35,335 nucleotides of DNA. It comes from Planctomycetaceae bacterium. GTDB lineage: Bacteria; Planctomycetota; Planctomycetia; Pirellulales; UBA1268. Both the position numbers and the translations under genes were made by a program. Shown one piece after another: positions 14,684 through 24,567 of the stretch (positions within the stretch are counted from its first letter, which is position 1; every line of letters begins with the position of its first letter). Under the pieces are notes generated by a model. It searched no databases. It saw only the letters and a list, made by a program, of their open reading frames with translations, and was not told where the DNA came from. The DNA is taken from assembly GCA_947459185.1 (NCBI GenBank), contig CANHCU010000030.1:1-35335 (forward strand). The letters are read 5' to 3'.

Positions 14684-15706
14684 CTATCCGCCTACCACCC
14701 GCCCACGCAACGAACGCAGCCGGTCGAGCAGCCTTTTGATGTCAGCGGGCAGCGGGCTTTCGAAGCGGAGATCGTCCCCTGTTTCAGGATGCACGAATCC
14801 CAGTTCGGCGGCGTGCAGCATCACCCGCGGGGCCTGCGACGTGTCTTCCACTTTCATGTGCCGCGGGGCGGAGTAGACCCGCTCACCGCAGACCGGGTGG
14901 CCGATCTCGGCAAGATGGATGCGGATCTGGTGGGTGCGGCCGGTCTCGAGCCGGCACTCGACGAGCGTGAAGGCGTCGCCGAAGTGCTCGACGGGTTGGA
15001 CGTGGGTGACAGCCCGCTTTCCTTCCTCTGTCTCAGACGACCCGCGGCGGCCGTCACCGCGATCACGGATGAGGTTCGTCTGAATCGTGCCTGCCCCGAC
15101 CCGTCCCACGCAGATGGCGAGATACCGCCGGTGCGTGGTGTGGGCCCGGAACTGTTCGGCGAGGATCCGCTCGGCCGGAATCGTGCGGGCAAACACGACA
15201 AGCCCGCTCGTCTCCCGATCGATCCGATGCACCGCCCGCACCGGCGGGATGTGGCGGGGCTTTTTATTGCCGCGGGCCCCGTGGCGGGCGAAGAGATAGC
15301 GGGAGATCGCGTCGGGCACCAGTTCATCGAGCGTGGGCTGCACCTGCCGCCGCCGCGTCGGCCAGGAGAGTTCCTCGGTGTGCCGTGTGGTGGTGATGCC
15401 GGTCGGCTTGTCCACCACCACCACCTGATCGTCGAGATGGACGACCCGCACGTCGTCTGCCTTCGGGGGCGCGGCTGCGGCTGCGGCGAGCACCTTCACC
15501 ACCTCGCCATCCTTGAGCCGCCGCGCCGTGTCGGTGCAGATGTTGCCGTGAATCATCACCCGCCGCGACCGCACCAGCTTCTGCACCTGCGACCAACTCG
15601 CCGCACCGGACTCACCCGCGGCCAGCTTGGCGCGGAGAAAGGCCGCAACCGTCTGACCGCGATCGGCGGCGGTGACATGATGGACGATGCCGGGGGAGGG
15701 TTTCAT
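14684..15706 (-). CDS. RluD/RluC-family pseudouridine synthase
   Basis: The 340-residue protein has an N-terminal S4-like RNA-binding region (about 35-75, SWSQVQKLVRSRRVMIHG) and an RsuA/RluD catalytic domain. The active-site motif is HRIDRETSG, with the catalytic Asp, and a second family block is RTHQIRIHLAEIGHP. These enzymes convert specific uridines in 23S rRNA or tRNA to pseudouridine; which site is modified here cannot be told from sequence. Only 10 bp separate it from the GcvH-like gene, so it is likely the first gene of the minus-strand operon. A basic insertion near 125-150 is rich in Arg/Lys and may add RNA contacts. The ATG at 15706 is the first in frame after the intergenic region. 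Confidence 0.9.
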   Translation of the reverse strand: MKPSPGIVHHVTAADRGQTVAAFLRAKLAAGESGAASWSQVQKLVRSRRVMIHGNICTDTARRLKDGEVVKVLAAAAAAPPKADDVRVVHLDDQVVVVDKPTGITTTRHTEELSWPTRRRQVQPTLDELVPDAISRYLFARHGARGNKKPRHIPPVRAVHRIDRETSGLVVFARTIPAERILAEQFRAHTTHRRYLAICVGRVGAGTIQTNLIRDRGDGRRGSSETEEGKRAVTHVQPVEHFGDAFTLVECRLETGRTHQIRIHLAEIGHPVCGERVYSAPRHMKVEDTSQAPRVMLHAAELGFVHPETGDDLRFESPLPADIKRLLDRLRSLRGRVVGG

Positions 15707-15820
15707 GCCGCAAATCTAACACGGAGAATCCGGAGTGGGCGAAATCATGGGGGCTTCCAGCCGCTTGCCGTTGCGGGATTCCTGTCGGCTGTATTTCTGG
15801 ACTTGATGTATCCGTGAGGG

Positions 15821-15949
15821 GGTGCCCGTGCCCCGAGAGCCGGCGTTGCTGACCAGCGCAGGCAGGATGCCGGAGCGCAGTCAGCATCGAGTGAGCGCAG
15901 GGCAGGATGCCCGGAGCGAACGTCCGGCTCTCGGGGCACGGGCAGCCCC
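15821..15949. repeat. Large palindromic element with internal direct repeats
   Basis: The 21-base arm TGCCCGTGCCCCGAGAGCCGG (15823-15843) is perfectly complementary to 15924-15944. The 80-base loop contains two near-identical direct copies of a unit like AGCGCAGGCAGGATGCCGGAGCG (15855-15877) and its variant (15894-15918), each with internal self-complementarity. This structure is typical of a dispersed non-autonomous palindromic element (MITE or REP-like). No coding capacity. Confidence 0.75.
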
Positions 15950-16013
15950 GAACCGTTGCCAGCGGGCGGCAGAAGCCCCGGCTTGACCGCAGTTTCCGCG
16001 GTTTTAGACTCTG

Positions 16014-16043
16014 TGGGGAGGCCTCAGTTCGGCAGCCTCCCCA
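16014..16043 (+). promoter_or_regulatory. Hairpin in the purA leader
   Basis: TGGGGAGGC and GCCTCCCCA form a perfect 9-bp stem with a 12-base loop, 43 bp before the purA start and ahead of its GAGGA ribosome-binding site. It could be the terminator of an upstream transcript or a leader attenuator. A pyrimidine tract (TTTTCTCCTTCTTCTTC) follows about 10 bases later. Confidence 0.45.
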
Positions 16044-16086
16044 GGCGAGCCGTTTTCTCCTTCTTCTTCAGTGAGGACCTCCTTCC

Positions 16087-17441
16087 GTGCCCGGCACATG
16101 CGTTATCGGTCTGCAGTGGGGTGACGAAGCCAAAGGCAAGCTCGTCGATATCCTCACCGAGGACCACGAGATCGTCGTCCGCTATCAGGGCGGCGCCAAC
16201 GCCGGCCACACCGTCGTCTCCAACGGCCAGACCTGGAAGCTGTCCCTCATTCCTAGCGGCATCCTCCGCGACAACGTCACCTGCGTCATCACCGGTGGCG
16301 TGGCCCTCGATCCCGCCAGCGTGATCAGGGAGATCGACATGCTCGAAGGCCGCGGCGTGCGGGTCGAAGGCAAGCTGCGGATCAGCGACCGTGCCCACCT
16401 CGTGTTTCCGTGGCACGTGGCCGAAGACAAGCAACTCGACGGCAGTCTGTCGGGGGGCGAGGCGATCGGCACGACCGGCCGCGGCATCGGCCCCTGCTAT
16501 CGCGACAAGGTGGGGCGATCGCTGGCGATCCGTCTCGGCGATCTCTACCGCGAGGAGTTCCGCGGCCGCCTGGAACACATCGTCGGCATCAAGAACCAAC
16601 TATTGTCCGGCTGGAAGTCGGGGAGCGATAGCAAGCCTGAACTACTCGACGCCGCCGCGATCTACGACCAATACATGCAGTATGCGGAACGGCTACGGCC
16701 CTACGTGTTCGACACCACGGCCTACCTGCTCGACGCCATCGAGGGGGGCAGCCGCATGCTCTTCGAGGGGGCGCAGGGAGCGCTGCTCGACATCGACCAC
16801 GGCACCTTCCCATTCGTCACCAGCAGCAACTCATCCGGCGTCGGCGTGGCAAGCGGCTCCGGGATCCCCGGGCGATGGATCGAACGGGTGATCGGCGTCG
16901 TGAAGGCTTATTCAACGCGGGTCGGCGGTGGGCCGATGCCGACCGAACAGACCAATACCATCGGCGAACACCTCCGCGAACGCGGTCGTGAATACGGCAC
17001 GGTGACGATGCGACCGCGGCGGTGCGGCTGGTTCGACGCCGTCGCCGCCCGCTACACCGCGAGGCTGTCGGGCGTGGACGAACTGGCTGTGATGCTGCTC
17101 GACGTGCCGGGCGGTCTCGGCGAGCTGAAGATCTGCACCGCTTACATGGTGGATGGCAGGCAGACGAGCCACTTCCCCAGCCATGTGGACGATCTCAAAA
17201 AAGCCGAGCCTGTCTACGAGACGCTGCCCGGCTGGAGTGAGGACCTTTCGACGTACCGCAGCTACGATGCCCTGCCCGCAGCCGCGAAAGGGTATCTTGC
17301 CAGGATCGGAGAGTTGCTCGGGCGGCCGGTGGCGATCGTGTCAGTCGGCCCCGACCGCGAGCAGACGATCTTCTGCGACCGCACCGACCAGCAGCAGAAA
17401 CCATGGCCACGCCCCCAGTCACGCACACCGGCGAACGCCTG

Positions 17442-17442
<1 letters not shown>
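16087..17442 (+). CDS. purA: Adenylosuccinate synthetase
   Basis: The 451-residue enzyme catalyses the GTP-dependent step IMP + aspartate to adenylosuccinate in AMP synthesis. The N-terminal phosphate-binding block is GLQWGDEAKGK (8-18; usual form GDEGKGK, so Gly15 is Ala here), with catalytic Asp13 and, in GGANAGHTV, His41. Other family blocks are GTTGRGIGPCYRDK, EGAQGALLDIDHGTFPFVTSS and the C-terminal SVGPDREQTI. The start is GTG at 16087, which immediately precedes conserved sequence, with AGGA about 10 bases upstream. A short tail after the last conserved block (about 18 residues) is basic and probably unstructured, and its DNA reaches to the uppS start, where the stop and start overlap (TGATG). 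Confidence 0.96.
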
Positions 17443-18223
<781 letters not shown>

Positions 18224-18227
<4 letters not shown>

Positions 18228-19246
18228 CCACCGAACGAGCATCGTCTGGGCATCCATCCGCTGCGCATCCATCGACGGGGCACACGTCTCCGCCACAGAC
18301 CGGCACGTCTCGGCGTGCTCTGGTTGGGGCCTTCGGGTCTCGCGTTGTCTTCGCGGGCCTGATCACAGCCGCCTTCGCGACGCTCGCCTGGGCAGACTCG
18401 ATCGGCCTCGGCGGCGCGCTGCCCGCATGGTGGCTGCTGCCGGTTGCGATTGTGCTCGCGGTCGGAAGTGTCACCGAAATCGTTCGGCTCTTCGCGGCGA
18501 GAGAGGTCCGACTGCCGGCGTGGCTGCTGCGACCGGCCGTGGTGGCGGTGGTGCTCTCTGCCGCAGCCGGCGCCGAGGCCTTTGCCGCGGCCTCGTCCGC
18601 GGCGTCACCTGCAGCTGCGATGGGCTGGCCTGCGATCACAGTCATCTTCTCGATCATCGCGCTGTTCATCGCGGAGATCGCCACGTACAGTCCCAACGGA
18701 GCCACGATCGACCGACTGGCTGCCGGGGTCTTCACGATCGCGTTCATTGGACTGCCGCTGGCCTGCATCGTGAGCCTGCGGCTCTTATGCCGGGAGAACC
18801 TCGGGCCGGAGCAGACCGGCCCAGGGCATCTGGGCATGCTGCCGCTCGTGAGTCTTGTCGCGGTGACAAAGGCCGGCGACATCGCGGCCTATCTGGGTGG
18901 CACGCTGCTGGGAAGGCATCGCATGGCGCCGACCCTCAGCCCCGGCAAGACATGGGAGGGAGCCGTCGCGGCCCTCGTCGGGTCGTCTGCAGCCGCATGG
19001 ATCGTGCTCGAGCAGTTCGGCAACGGCGGACCGTCGCGGCCGTGGGGCGGCTGGCTCGCCTTCGGGCTCTGCGTGGGACTCGCCGCCATGGTGGGCGATC
19101 TGGCGGAATCGCTGCTCAAGCGGGAGTGCGGGGCGAAGGACTCCGGCAGGACGCTGGGCGGCCTGGGCGGGTTTCTCGATCTCATCGATTCCCTCCTCTT
19201 CGCCGCCCCGGTGGCCTGGCTGTTGTGGGTGCTCGGCGGCCGTTGA
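18224..19246 (+). CDS. cdsA: Phosphatidate cytidylyltransferase
   Basis: CdsA makes CDP-diacylglycerol from phosphatidate and CTP at the inner membrane. The protein has about 340 residues, starting with a polar Ser/Thr/His-rich tail, then about eight hydrophobic segments and the C-terminal signature region LLKRECGAKDSGRTLGGLGG followed by LDLIDSLLF. Compared with the classic signature (KDSG...GHGG.LDRID) the His and Arg are both Leu here. The start GTG at 18224 overlaps the uppS stop as GTGA and has CGGAGGG about 11 bases upstream; the track start at 18119 lies inside uppS and is not favoured. The product ties this operon to membrane phospholipid supply. Confidence 0.93.
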
Positions 19247-19299
19247 AGGCCGCATTCGCCGCACAAAACAGGCTCTGGGCCTGTTGGCTCCGGAGCGGG

Positions 19300-19305
19300 T
19301 ATACT
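19300..19305 (+). promoter_or_regulatory. Possible -10 element upstream of phoH
   Basis: TATACT lies 60 bp before the preferred phoH start in the 118-bp gap after cdsA, the longest gap in this gene series up to the SGNH gene. No good -35 hexamer is placed 16-18 bp upstream, so this is weak support for an internal promoter. Confidence 0.3.
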
Positions 19306-19364
19306 CTTTCTATTGTCCCGTCTCCCCCTAAAGACCGTTGGTGTGTCACACGCCACGGGCTTCG

Positions 19365-20294
19365 ATGTCCCGCACGTCTATCGCGGTTGTCGATTCGAAG
19401 CGTCTTGTCGCGGTCTTCGGGCCGAGGGACCAACACCTTCGCAGGATCCGGTCAGCCCTCGGGGTTGGTGTTTCGGCCCGCGATGACTCGATCCAGATCG
19501 AGGGCGAGGAGGCTGCCGTTCTGCGTGCCGCCGAGATCTTTGAGCAACTCGACCGCATCGCCCGTGAGCATGGGACCGTCGAGATCGCCGACGTCACCGA
19601 ACTACTGTCGGCAGCCACGGGCACCTCGCAAGCGGTGCCACGCGATCCGATTGAAGTGCACCGCCCGGACAAACAGGTGCAGCCCCGGTCTGCAGGACAG
19701 GCCGCCTATGTGAAGGCGATCCGCGAGCACGATGTCGTGGTCTGCAGCGGGCCGGCCGGTAGCGGCAAGACCTTTCTGGCCGTGGCGATGGCGGTGTCGG
19801 CGCTGCGGACCGAACAGGTTCGCAAGATCGTGCTCGTGCGGCCGGCCGTCGAGGCGGGAGAAAGCCTCGGCTACCTGCCGGGCGACCTGCAGGCCAAAAT
19901 CAATCCCTACCTGCGGCCGCTGCTCGACGCGCTGCGGGAGATGATGGATTACGAACTGCTCAAACGGCTCACGGAACAGGACGTCGTCGAGATGGTCCCG
20001 CTGGCCTACATGAGGGGCCGCACGCTCAACAACGCCTTCATCATCCTCGACGAGGCGCAGAACACCACCGTCGCGCAGATGAAGATGTTTCTGACGCGGC
20101 TCGGCGTCGGCTCCAAGATGGTGATCTCCGGCGACACCACTCAGATCGATCTGCCACCCAACCGCCGGAGCGGCCTGGTCGATGCGATGGAGCGGCTGGA
20201 ACGCGTCCGCGGCTGTGGGCGGGTGCAACTCGGCGGGATCGACATCGTCCGTCATCCGCTCGTTCAGCGGATCGTCGAGGCCTACGGCGACTGA
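19365..20294 (+). CDS. phoH: PhoH family ATPase
   Basis: The 309-residue protein (from ATG 19365) has a small N-terminal KH-like region (about 5-60), then the PhoH ATPase core with Walker A GPAGSGKTF and Walker B AFIILDEAQNT, plus the late block SGDTTQIDLP. PhoH proteins are RNA-linked ATPases, often induced by phosphate starvation and commonly next to ybeY, as here. The track start is a TTG at 19338 that adds nine unlikely residues; MSRTSIAVVDSK from 19365 is the better start. The gene lies just 6 bp before the PgpH-type gene, so co-transcription with the following genes is likely. Confidence 0.92.
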   Translation: MSRTSIAVVDSKRLVAVFGPRDQHLRRIRSALGVGVSARDDSIQIEGEEAAVLRAAEIFEQLDRIAREHGTVEIADVTELLSAATGTSQAVPRDPIEVHRPDKQVQPRSAGQAAYVKAIREHDVVVCSGPAGSGKTFLAVAMAVSALRTEQVRKIVLVRPAVEAGESLGYLPGDLQAKINPYLRPLLDALREMMDYELLKRLTEQDVVEMVPLAYMRGRTLNNAFIILDEAQNTTVAQMKMFLTRLGVGSKMVISGDTTQIDLPPNRRSGLVDAMERLERVRGCGRVQLGGIDIVRHPLVQRIVEAYGD

Positions 20295-20300
20295 CGCCCC

Positions 20301-22718
20301 ATGAACATCGCCCCATCCTCCTATCGTCGCCGCGTCAAGCGTGGCTCGTCCGTCGAGGTGCCACACGGTTTCTGGGGCACGCTGCTCGAGACCGTGTCGC
20401 GGTCCGAGGTGCTCCTCCGGCTTGCGCTCTGCCTGGGGGCCGCCCTGCTGCTCCTCATGGTGATGCACGGCTGGTCGGAGCCGTTTCCCTTTCGCGCAGG
20501 GATGGTGTCGCCCCGGGGCGTGGTAGCCCGCGTGCCGTTTGAAAAGCCCGACGCGGAGCGGACCCGCACGGCCCAGGAGCGTGCCGCCGCGCAGGTGCGG
20601 GTGGTCTACTCGCAGGACAAGGCGCCGATCGTGCGGCTGCGCGACGGCCTCAAGAACCGCCTCGCGGAGATCGCGGCGGCAGATGCGGTCACGGCGTCGT
20701 CGCGGGCGGCCTGGCTGGAGTTCGCCCCCGAAGCCGCCCCGGTGATCGATGCCCTGGTAGCCGCCACGGAGAAGCCGGTGGTTCGCGAGCCGCCACTCGC
20801 GCCGGAGCCGCCAGATGCCACGGCCACGCCTGATGCCGATGCCGAAAAGAAGCCCACTGCGGAGCCAGCCGACGCGGCCTCCAAACCTACCGAGTCGCCT
20901 GACAACCGGGTGCTCGAGGCAGGCCAGGCCTTCCAGCGGTTTCGGGCCCGCATCGACACGAAGGAGCGGCTCCTCGAATGTGAAAAGGCGATCGATCGCA
21001 GCTTCGCCGACCTGGCGAGCATGGGCGTGCTCGAGAAGATCCAGCATGGCATCGACGAAGGCAGCCAGACGGAGATCGACGTCCATCCGCTGGGCAACAC
21101 GACCGAGGTCACGCGAGCGCAGGTCGCCGACGTGCTGCAGGGCGAGGCGAAGGTTCGGCTGCGGACACGGCTCGACGAGGAACTCGGAGAGGGGCCACTG
21201 GCCAGCAGAGTATTCTCCTGGCTTGAGCCGCGACTGGCGGGAACGCTCGAGATCGACCGCGACGCGACGGCCAAGGCCAAAAAGGAGGCGGTCGAAAAGA
21301 CGCCCCAGCAGTTCGTCCGTTATGCAGCCGGCGATCTGCTGGCCGATCCAGGCGTGCCGATGAAGGCCAACGACGTGCAACTCCTCGAGCGTGAGCACGA
21401 GGAATACGTCCGCCAGCAGGATGCTCGTCAAAGGATAGGCCGGGCCCTGTCGCTGTTTGGACTGTTTGTGGCGATGTTTGCGCTGTCGGGGTTCTACATT
21501 CACCTGCACCATCGTGAGGTGCTCGATGATCTCGGGCACGTGGCCACGCTGGTGGGGCTTTCCGCGGTGACTGTCGTGCTCTGCCTCCTGTCGGCGGGCG
21601 AAGCGTGGCGGGCCGAGATCGTGCCGCTGCTGGTCTTCGCCATGACCGTGGCGATCGCCTACGACGAAGATCTGGCGCTGCTGCTAGCGGCCGAGGTGGC
21701 GCTCGTCGTGGTGGTCGGGCTGGGCCGCGGCCTGGCCGACCACGTGACGCTCTCCGCAGCCGCGGCGGCGATGGTCTTCTGGATGGGCCGGATCCGCAGC
21801 CGCAGCAAGCTCATCTACGTGGGGCTGTGGGCCGGCGCCGTCGCGTTCGCCACCCAGATCGGGGCCAATCTCCTGGAGGAGCGGCCTTTCGATGTGCAAC
21901 TGCTGTACGAGGCCGGCCGCACCGGCGTGTGGACGCTGCTGGCCGGTTTTCTGATGACCGGCCTGCTGCCGTTCATCGAACGCTCGTTCGGCGTGCTCAC
22001 CGATCTGAGCCTGCTGGAGGTCGGCGACGTGGCCCATCCGCTCCTTCAGGAACTCGTGCGGCGGGCTCCGGGCACCTACAACCACTCGATCAACGTGGCG
22101 AGCATCGGCGAGGCCGCCGCTGATGCGATCGGCGCACGCGGACTGCTCGTGCGGGTGGGCGCCTATTTCCACGACTCCGGCAAGATGCTCAAACCCGCCT
22201 ACTTCATCGAAAATCAGGGACAAGTAAACCGGCATGAGTCGCTCGTGCCGGCGATGAGCACGCTGATCATCATCGCCCACGTGAAGGAGGGCGTGGAACT
22301 CGCGAGACAGTACAACCTTCCCCAGCCGATCGTCGACATCATCGCCGAACACCACGGAACGACGCTCGTGGAGTTCTTCTACCGACGCGCGACAGAACTC
22401 TCGCAGACCGATCCCAACGGAACCGAAATCGACGAACAGAACTTCCGCTACCCTGGTCCCAAGCCAAGTTCGCGGGAATCGGCAGTGCTGATGCTTTCCG
22501 ACGCGGTCGAAAGCGCCAGCCGCGCCCTCACCGAGCCCACGCCCGCCCGCATCGCCAGCCTCGTGCACGATCTTGCCATGAAGCGGCTGCTCGACGGCCA
22601 GTTCGATGAATGCGGTCTGACGCTCGAGGAACTCGAAGTCATCGAGCGGAGTCTGGTAAAGAGCCTCACGGCGGTCTATCACGGTCGCGTCAAATATCCC
22701 GACCAGAGGACCGCGTAG
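20301..22718 (+). CDS. 7TM-HD phosphohydrolase (PgpH/YqfF type, likely c-di-AMP phosphodiesterase)
   Basis: The 805-residue membrane protein has a first TM helix (about 38-56), a long extracytoplasmic 7TMR-HDED-type region (about 60-375), a block of hydrophobic segments (about 385-560) and a cytoplasmic HD domain (about 585-740). HD-domain residues are visible in NHSINVAS, the HD pair in FHDSGKM, and EHHGT. PgpH in Firmicutes hydrolyses the second messenger c-di-AMP; the phoH-HD-ybeY gene order supports orthology, though the substrate here is inferred. An odd feature is a Pro/Ala/Glu-rich low-complexity insertion (about residues 153-202) in the external domain. The stop overlaps the ybeY start as TAGTG. 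Confidence 0.92.
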   Translation: MNIAPSSYRRRVKRGSSVEVPHGFWGTLLETVSRSEVLLRLALCLGAALLLLMVMHGWSEPFPFRAGMVSPRGVVARVPFEKPDAERTRTAQERAAAQVRVVYSQDKAPIVRLRDGLKNRLAEIAAADAVTASSRAAWLEFAPEAAPVIDALVAATEKPVVREPPLAPEPPDATATPDADAEKKPTAEPADAASKPTESPDNRVLEAGQAFQRFRARIDTKERLLECEKAIDRSFADLASMGVLEKIQHGIDEGSQTEIDVHPLGNTTEVTRAQVADVLQGEAKVRLRTRLDEELGEGPLASRVFSWLEPRLAGTLEIDRDATAKAKKEAVEKTPQQFVRYAAGDLLADPGVPMKANDVQLLEREHEEYVRQQDARQRIGRALSLFGLFVAMFALSGFYIHLHHREVLDDLGHVATLVGLSAVTVVLCLLSAGEAWRAEIVPLLVFAMTVAIAYDEDLALLLAAEVALVVVVGLGRGLADHVTLSAAAAAMVFWMGRIRSRSKLIYVGLWAGAVAFATQIGANLLEERPFDVQLLYEAGRTGVWTLLAGFLMTGLLPFIERSFGVLTDLSLLEVGDVAHPLLQELVRRAPGTYNHSINVASIGEAAADAIGARGLLVRVGAYFHDSGKMLKPAYFIENQGQVNRHESLVPAMSTLIIIAHVKEGVELARQYNLPQPIVDIIAEHHGTTLVEFFYRRATELSQTDPNGTEIDEQNFRYPGPKPSSRESAVLMLSDAVESASRALTEPTPARIASLVHDLAMKRLLDGQFDECGLTLEELEVIERSLVKSLTAVYHGRVKYPDQRTA

Positions 22719-23242
22719 TGTCCCGACTCCGCGGCCGCGTCGTTCCCCAGCCGTCTCCATCGACGCTCATCGTCGATGTGAGCGACCGGCAGAAAATGAT
22801 GCGGGTCTCGACCCGCGGCCTGGAGCGGCTGGTCTGCAGGGCGCTGGCTGCCGAAGGTGTCGAAGAGGCCGAGATCAGCGTCGTCTTGGTTGACGATCGG
22901 CGGATCGCAGCGGTCCATCGTCGTTGGCTCGGGAAGCCAGGCCCCACCGACGTGATCACGTTCGATCTCGCCGCGGGCACAGCGGGCCCGCCGCGGGCCC
23001 GCGTTCTGACCGGCGACATCGTGGTCAGCACGGAGACGGCCCGCCGCATGGCCCGTGCCGTCGGCTGGACGCCCCGACAGGAACTCGTCTACTACATCGT
23101 CCACGGCCTGCTGCACCTCACCGGCTACGACGATCACACCCCGGCCGACTGCCGTCAGATGCGGGCCCGCGAGCGGGCGGTGATGAAGGCCTGTGGACTG
23201 CCGGTTCCGCCCCGAACGAGAGCCGCAGGCAACGGCCCATGA
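22718..23242 (+). CDS. ybeY: Endoribonuclease YbeY
   Basis: YbeY is a zinc-dependent RNase for 16S rRNA maturation and ribosome quality control. The zinc motif is HGLLHLTGYDDHTP near the C-terminus, matching the family H-x3-H-x5-H pattern with one extra residue before the last His. The preferred start is GTG 22718, overlapping the upstream stop (TAGTG), giving 174 residues, a usual length. The track start at 22610 lies inside the HD gene. A second family block is PTDVITFDL. It is coupled to the following gene by an ATGA overlap at 23239-23242. Confidence 0.93.
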   Translation: MSRLRGRVVPQPSPSTLIVDVSDRQKMMRVSTRGLERLVCRALAAEGVEEAEISVVLVDDRRIAAVHRRWLGKPGPTDVITFDLAAGTAGPPRARVLTGDIVVSTETARRMARAVGWTPRQELVYYIVHGLLHLTGYDDHTPADCRQMRARERAVMKACGLPVPPRTRAAGNGP

Positions 23243-24567
23243 ATGCCGCGGAGTCCCTCGGAATCGAAACGGCCCTGCTTCTGCTCATGCTAGCCAGTCT
23301 GGCAGCCGTGCAGGCCCGCAGTGTCCGCGGCGCCCAGCGGCATCGCATCCAGGACCTCTGCCGGCGTGCCGGCGTGCCGTCCCACTACGACGAAATCGTG
23401 GCGGGGAGCGAGACGATCGCCTTCGTGGCGGCGTCGGTGGTGGTGATCGCAGCGGTCGTCGCCACGTTGCTGGCGGCCCGCGGCCTGTTGGCCGCTTCCG
23501 GGGGCCTGCTGGCGCTCGAGGTGTCGGCCGTCGGCGGATGGATAGCGATCGTGTGGCTTGTGCTCGTGGTCGTGCCAATGCTGGTGACGAAGTTCGCGGG
23601 GCCGTGGATCGTGGTGGCGACGTGGCGGCTGTGGCGACCCGTAATCGGCGTGCTCGGCCCTGTCGTGCGGCTCCTTGGCAGCCTGGCGGCGGCGATCGGT
23701 CGCGCCCCCGTGGGCCAGGGCGGTGATGATGCGGCGAGCGAGCGCCCGCAGGACGAACTGCGGCTGGTCGTTGACGAGGCGCACCGCGAAGGCCATATCG
23801 AAGGGACGGCACGCGACATGATCAGGGGCGTCATCGGGCTCGACGAGGTCCGCGTGGCGCAGATTATGACACCCCGCACTCAGATGATCGCGATCCCGCT
23901 GGCCACCGATTGGGACGAGGCTGTTCGCATGGCCGCGGAGAGCGGCCACACGCGGCTGCCGGTGTGGGATCGCTCCGCCGACGACGTCGTCGGCATGCTC
24001 CACACGCGGGACGTGCTGAACCGGCTCGCCGAAGGCCTCGCGCCGCAGGCCGCGGCCGCCGCTGCCGATTCCCGCGGCATCCGACAGCTCCTACGTCCCC
24101 CCTGGTTCGTGCCCGAATCGATGAGCGTGAGGACGCTGCTGCTGGAGTTCCAGCGTGGCAAGACGCACATGGCCATTGTCACCGACGAATTCGGGGGCGT
24201 GTCCGGGCTCGTAACCATCGAGGACGCCCTGGAGGAGATCGTGGGCGAGATTGCCGACGAACACGACGAGGCCTTTACGGACGGCATCCGCCTGGTCTCG
24301 CCCGACGCATGCGAGGTGCTGGCGCACGTTCCGGTCGCGCGGGTCAACGCACAAATGGGATTGTCGCTGCCGGAAGAGGCGGGGTATGAGACGATCGGCG
24401 GTTTCGCGTTCCACCAATGCGGCCGCATCCCGGAAGTGGGCGAGAAGGTCAGGTCGCACGGTGCGTTGCTGGAGGTGCTCGCCGCCACTCGCCGGCGGAT
24501 CGACCTGATCCGCATCGAGCGGCTCGGGGACGAACGGCCGGGGAGCACCGGAAACGATGGCAGCTGA
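23239..24567 (+). CDS. CorC/HlyC-type membrane protein with CBS pair
   Basis: From ATG 23239 the protein has 442 residues. The N-terminus (about 1-130) has about three hydrophobic segments in the place of the CNNM membrane domain. A paired CBS region follows (about 200-340; VAQIMTPRTQMIAI and THMAIVTDEFGGVSGLVTIEDALEEIVGEI), then the C-terminal CorC_HlyC domain (about 350-430). Relatives are linked to Mg2+/Co2+ transport or efflux; the older 'hemolysin' name is not a proven function. The track ORF starting at 22924 runs through ybeY in another frame. The gene sits between ybeY and recO in the usual order (ybeY-corC), and its end overlaps recO by 11 bp. Confidence 0.9.
   Translation: MNAAESLGIETALLLLMLASLAAVQARSVRGAQRHRIQDLCRRAGVPSHYDEIVAGSETIAFVAASVVVIAAVVATLLAARGLLAASGGLLALEVSAVGGWIAIVWLVLVVVPMLVTKFAGPWIVVATWRLWRPVIGVLGPVVRLLGSLAAAIGRAPVGQGGDDAASERPQDELRLVVDEAHREGHIEGTARDMIRGVIGLDEVRVAQIMTPRTQMIAIPLATDWDEAVRMAAESGHTRLPVWDRSADDVVGMLHTRDVLNRLAEGLAPQAAAAAADSRGIRQLLRPPWFVPESMSVRTLLLEFQRGKTHMAIVTDEFGGVSGLVTIEDALEEIVGEIADEHDEAFTDGIRLVSPDACEVLAHVPVARVNAQMGLSLPEEAGYETIGGFAFHQCGRIPEVGEKVRSHGALLEVLAATRRRIDLIRIERLGDERPGSTGNDGS

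Larger units (their letters stand above)
15707..16086. other. 380-bp divergent intergenic region with two hairpins
   Basis: This gap separates the minus-strand operon from purA. It holds a large palindromic repeat (15821-15949) and a smaller GC hairpin (16014-16043), described separately. The first 110 bp, next to the pseudouridine synthase start, should contain that operon's promoter, but no convincing -35/-10 pair is visible. No coding frame with codon-like structure was found. Confidence 0.6.

Noticed and set aside
16014-16086. Purine riboswitch upstream of purA
   Set aside because: Only a single GC hairpin is visible; no three-way junction or conserved core of a purine aptamer.
19602-21539. 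645-residue minus-strand ORF
   Set aside because: Antisense to phoH and the PgpH-type gene; high-GC shadow.
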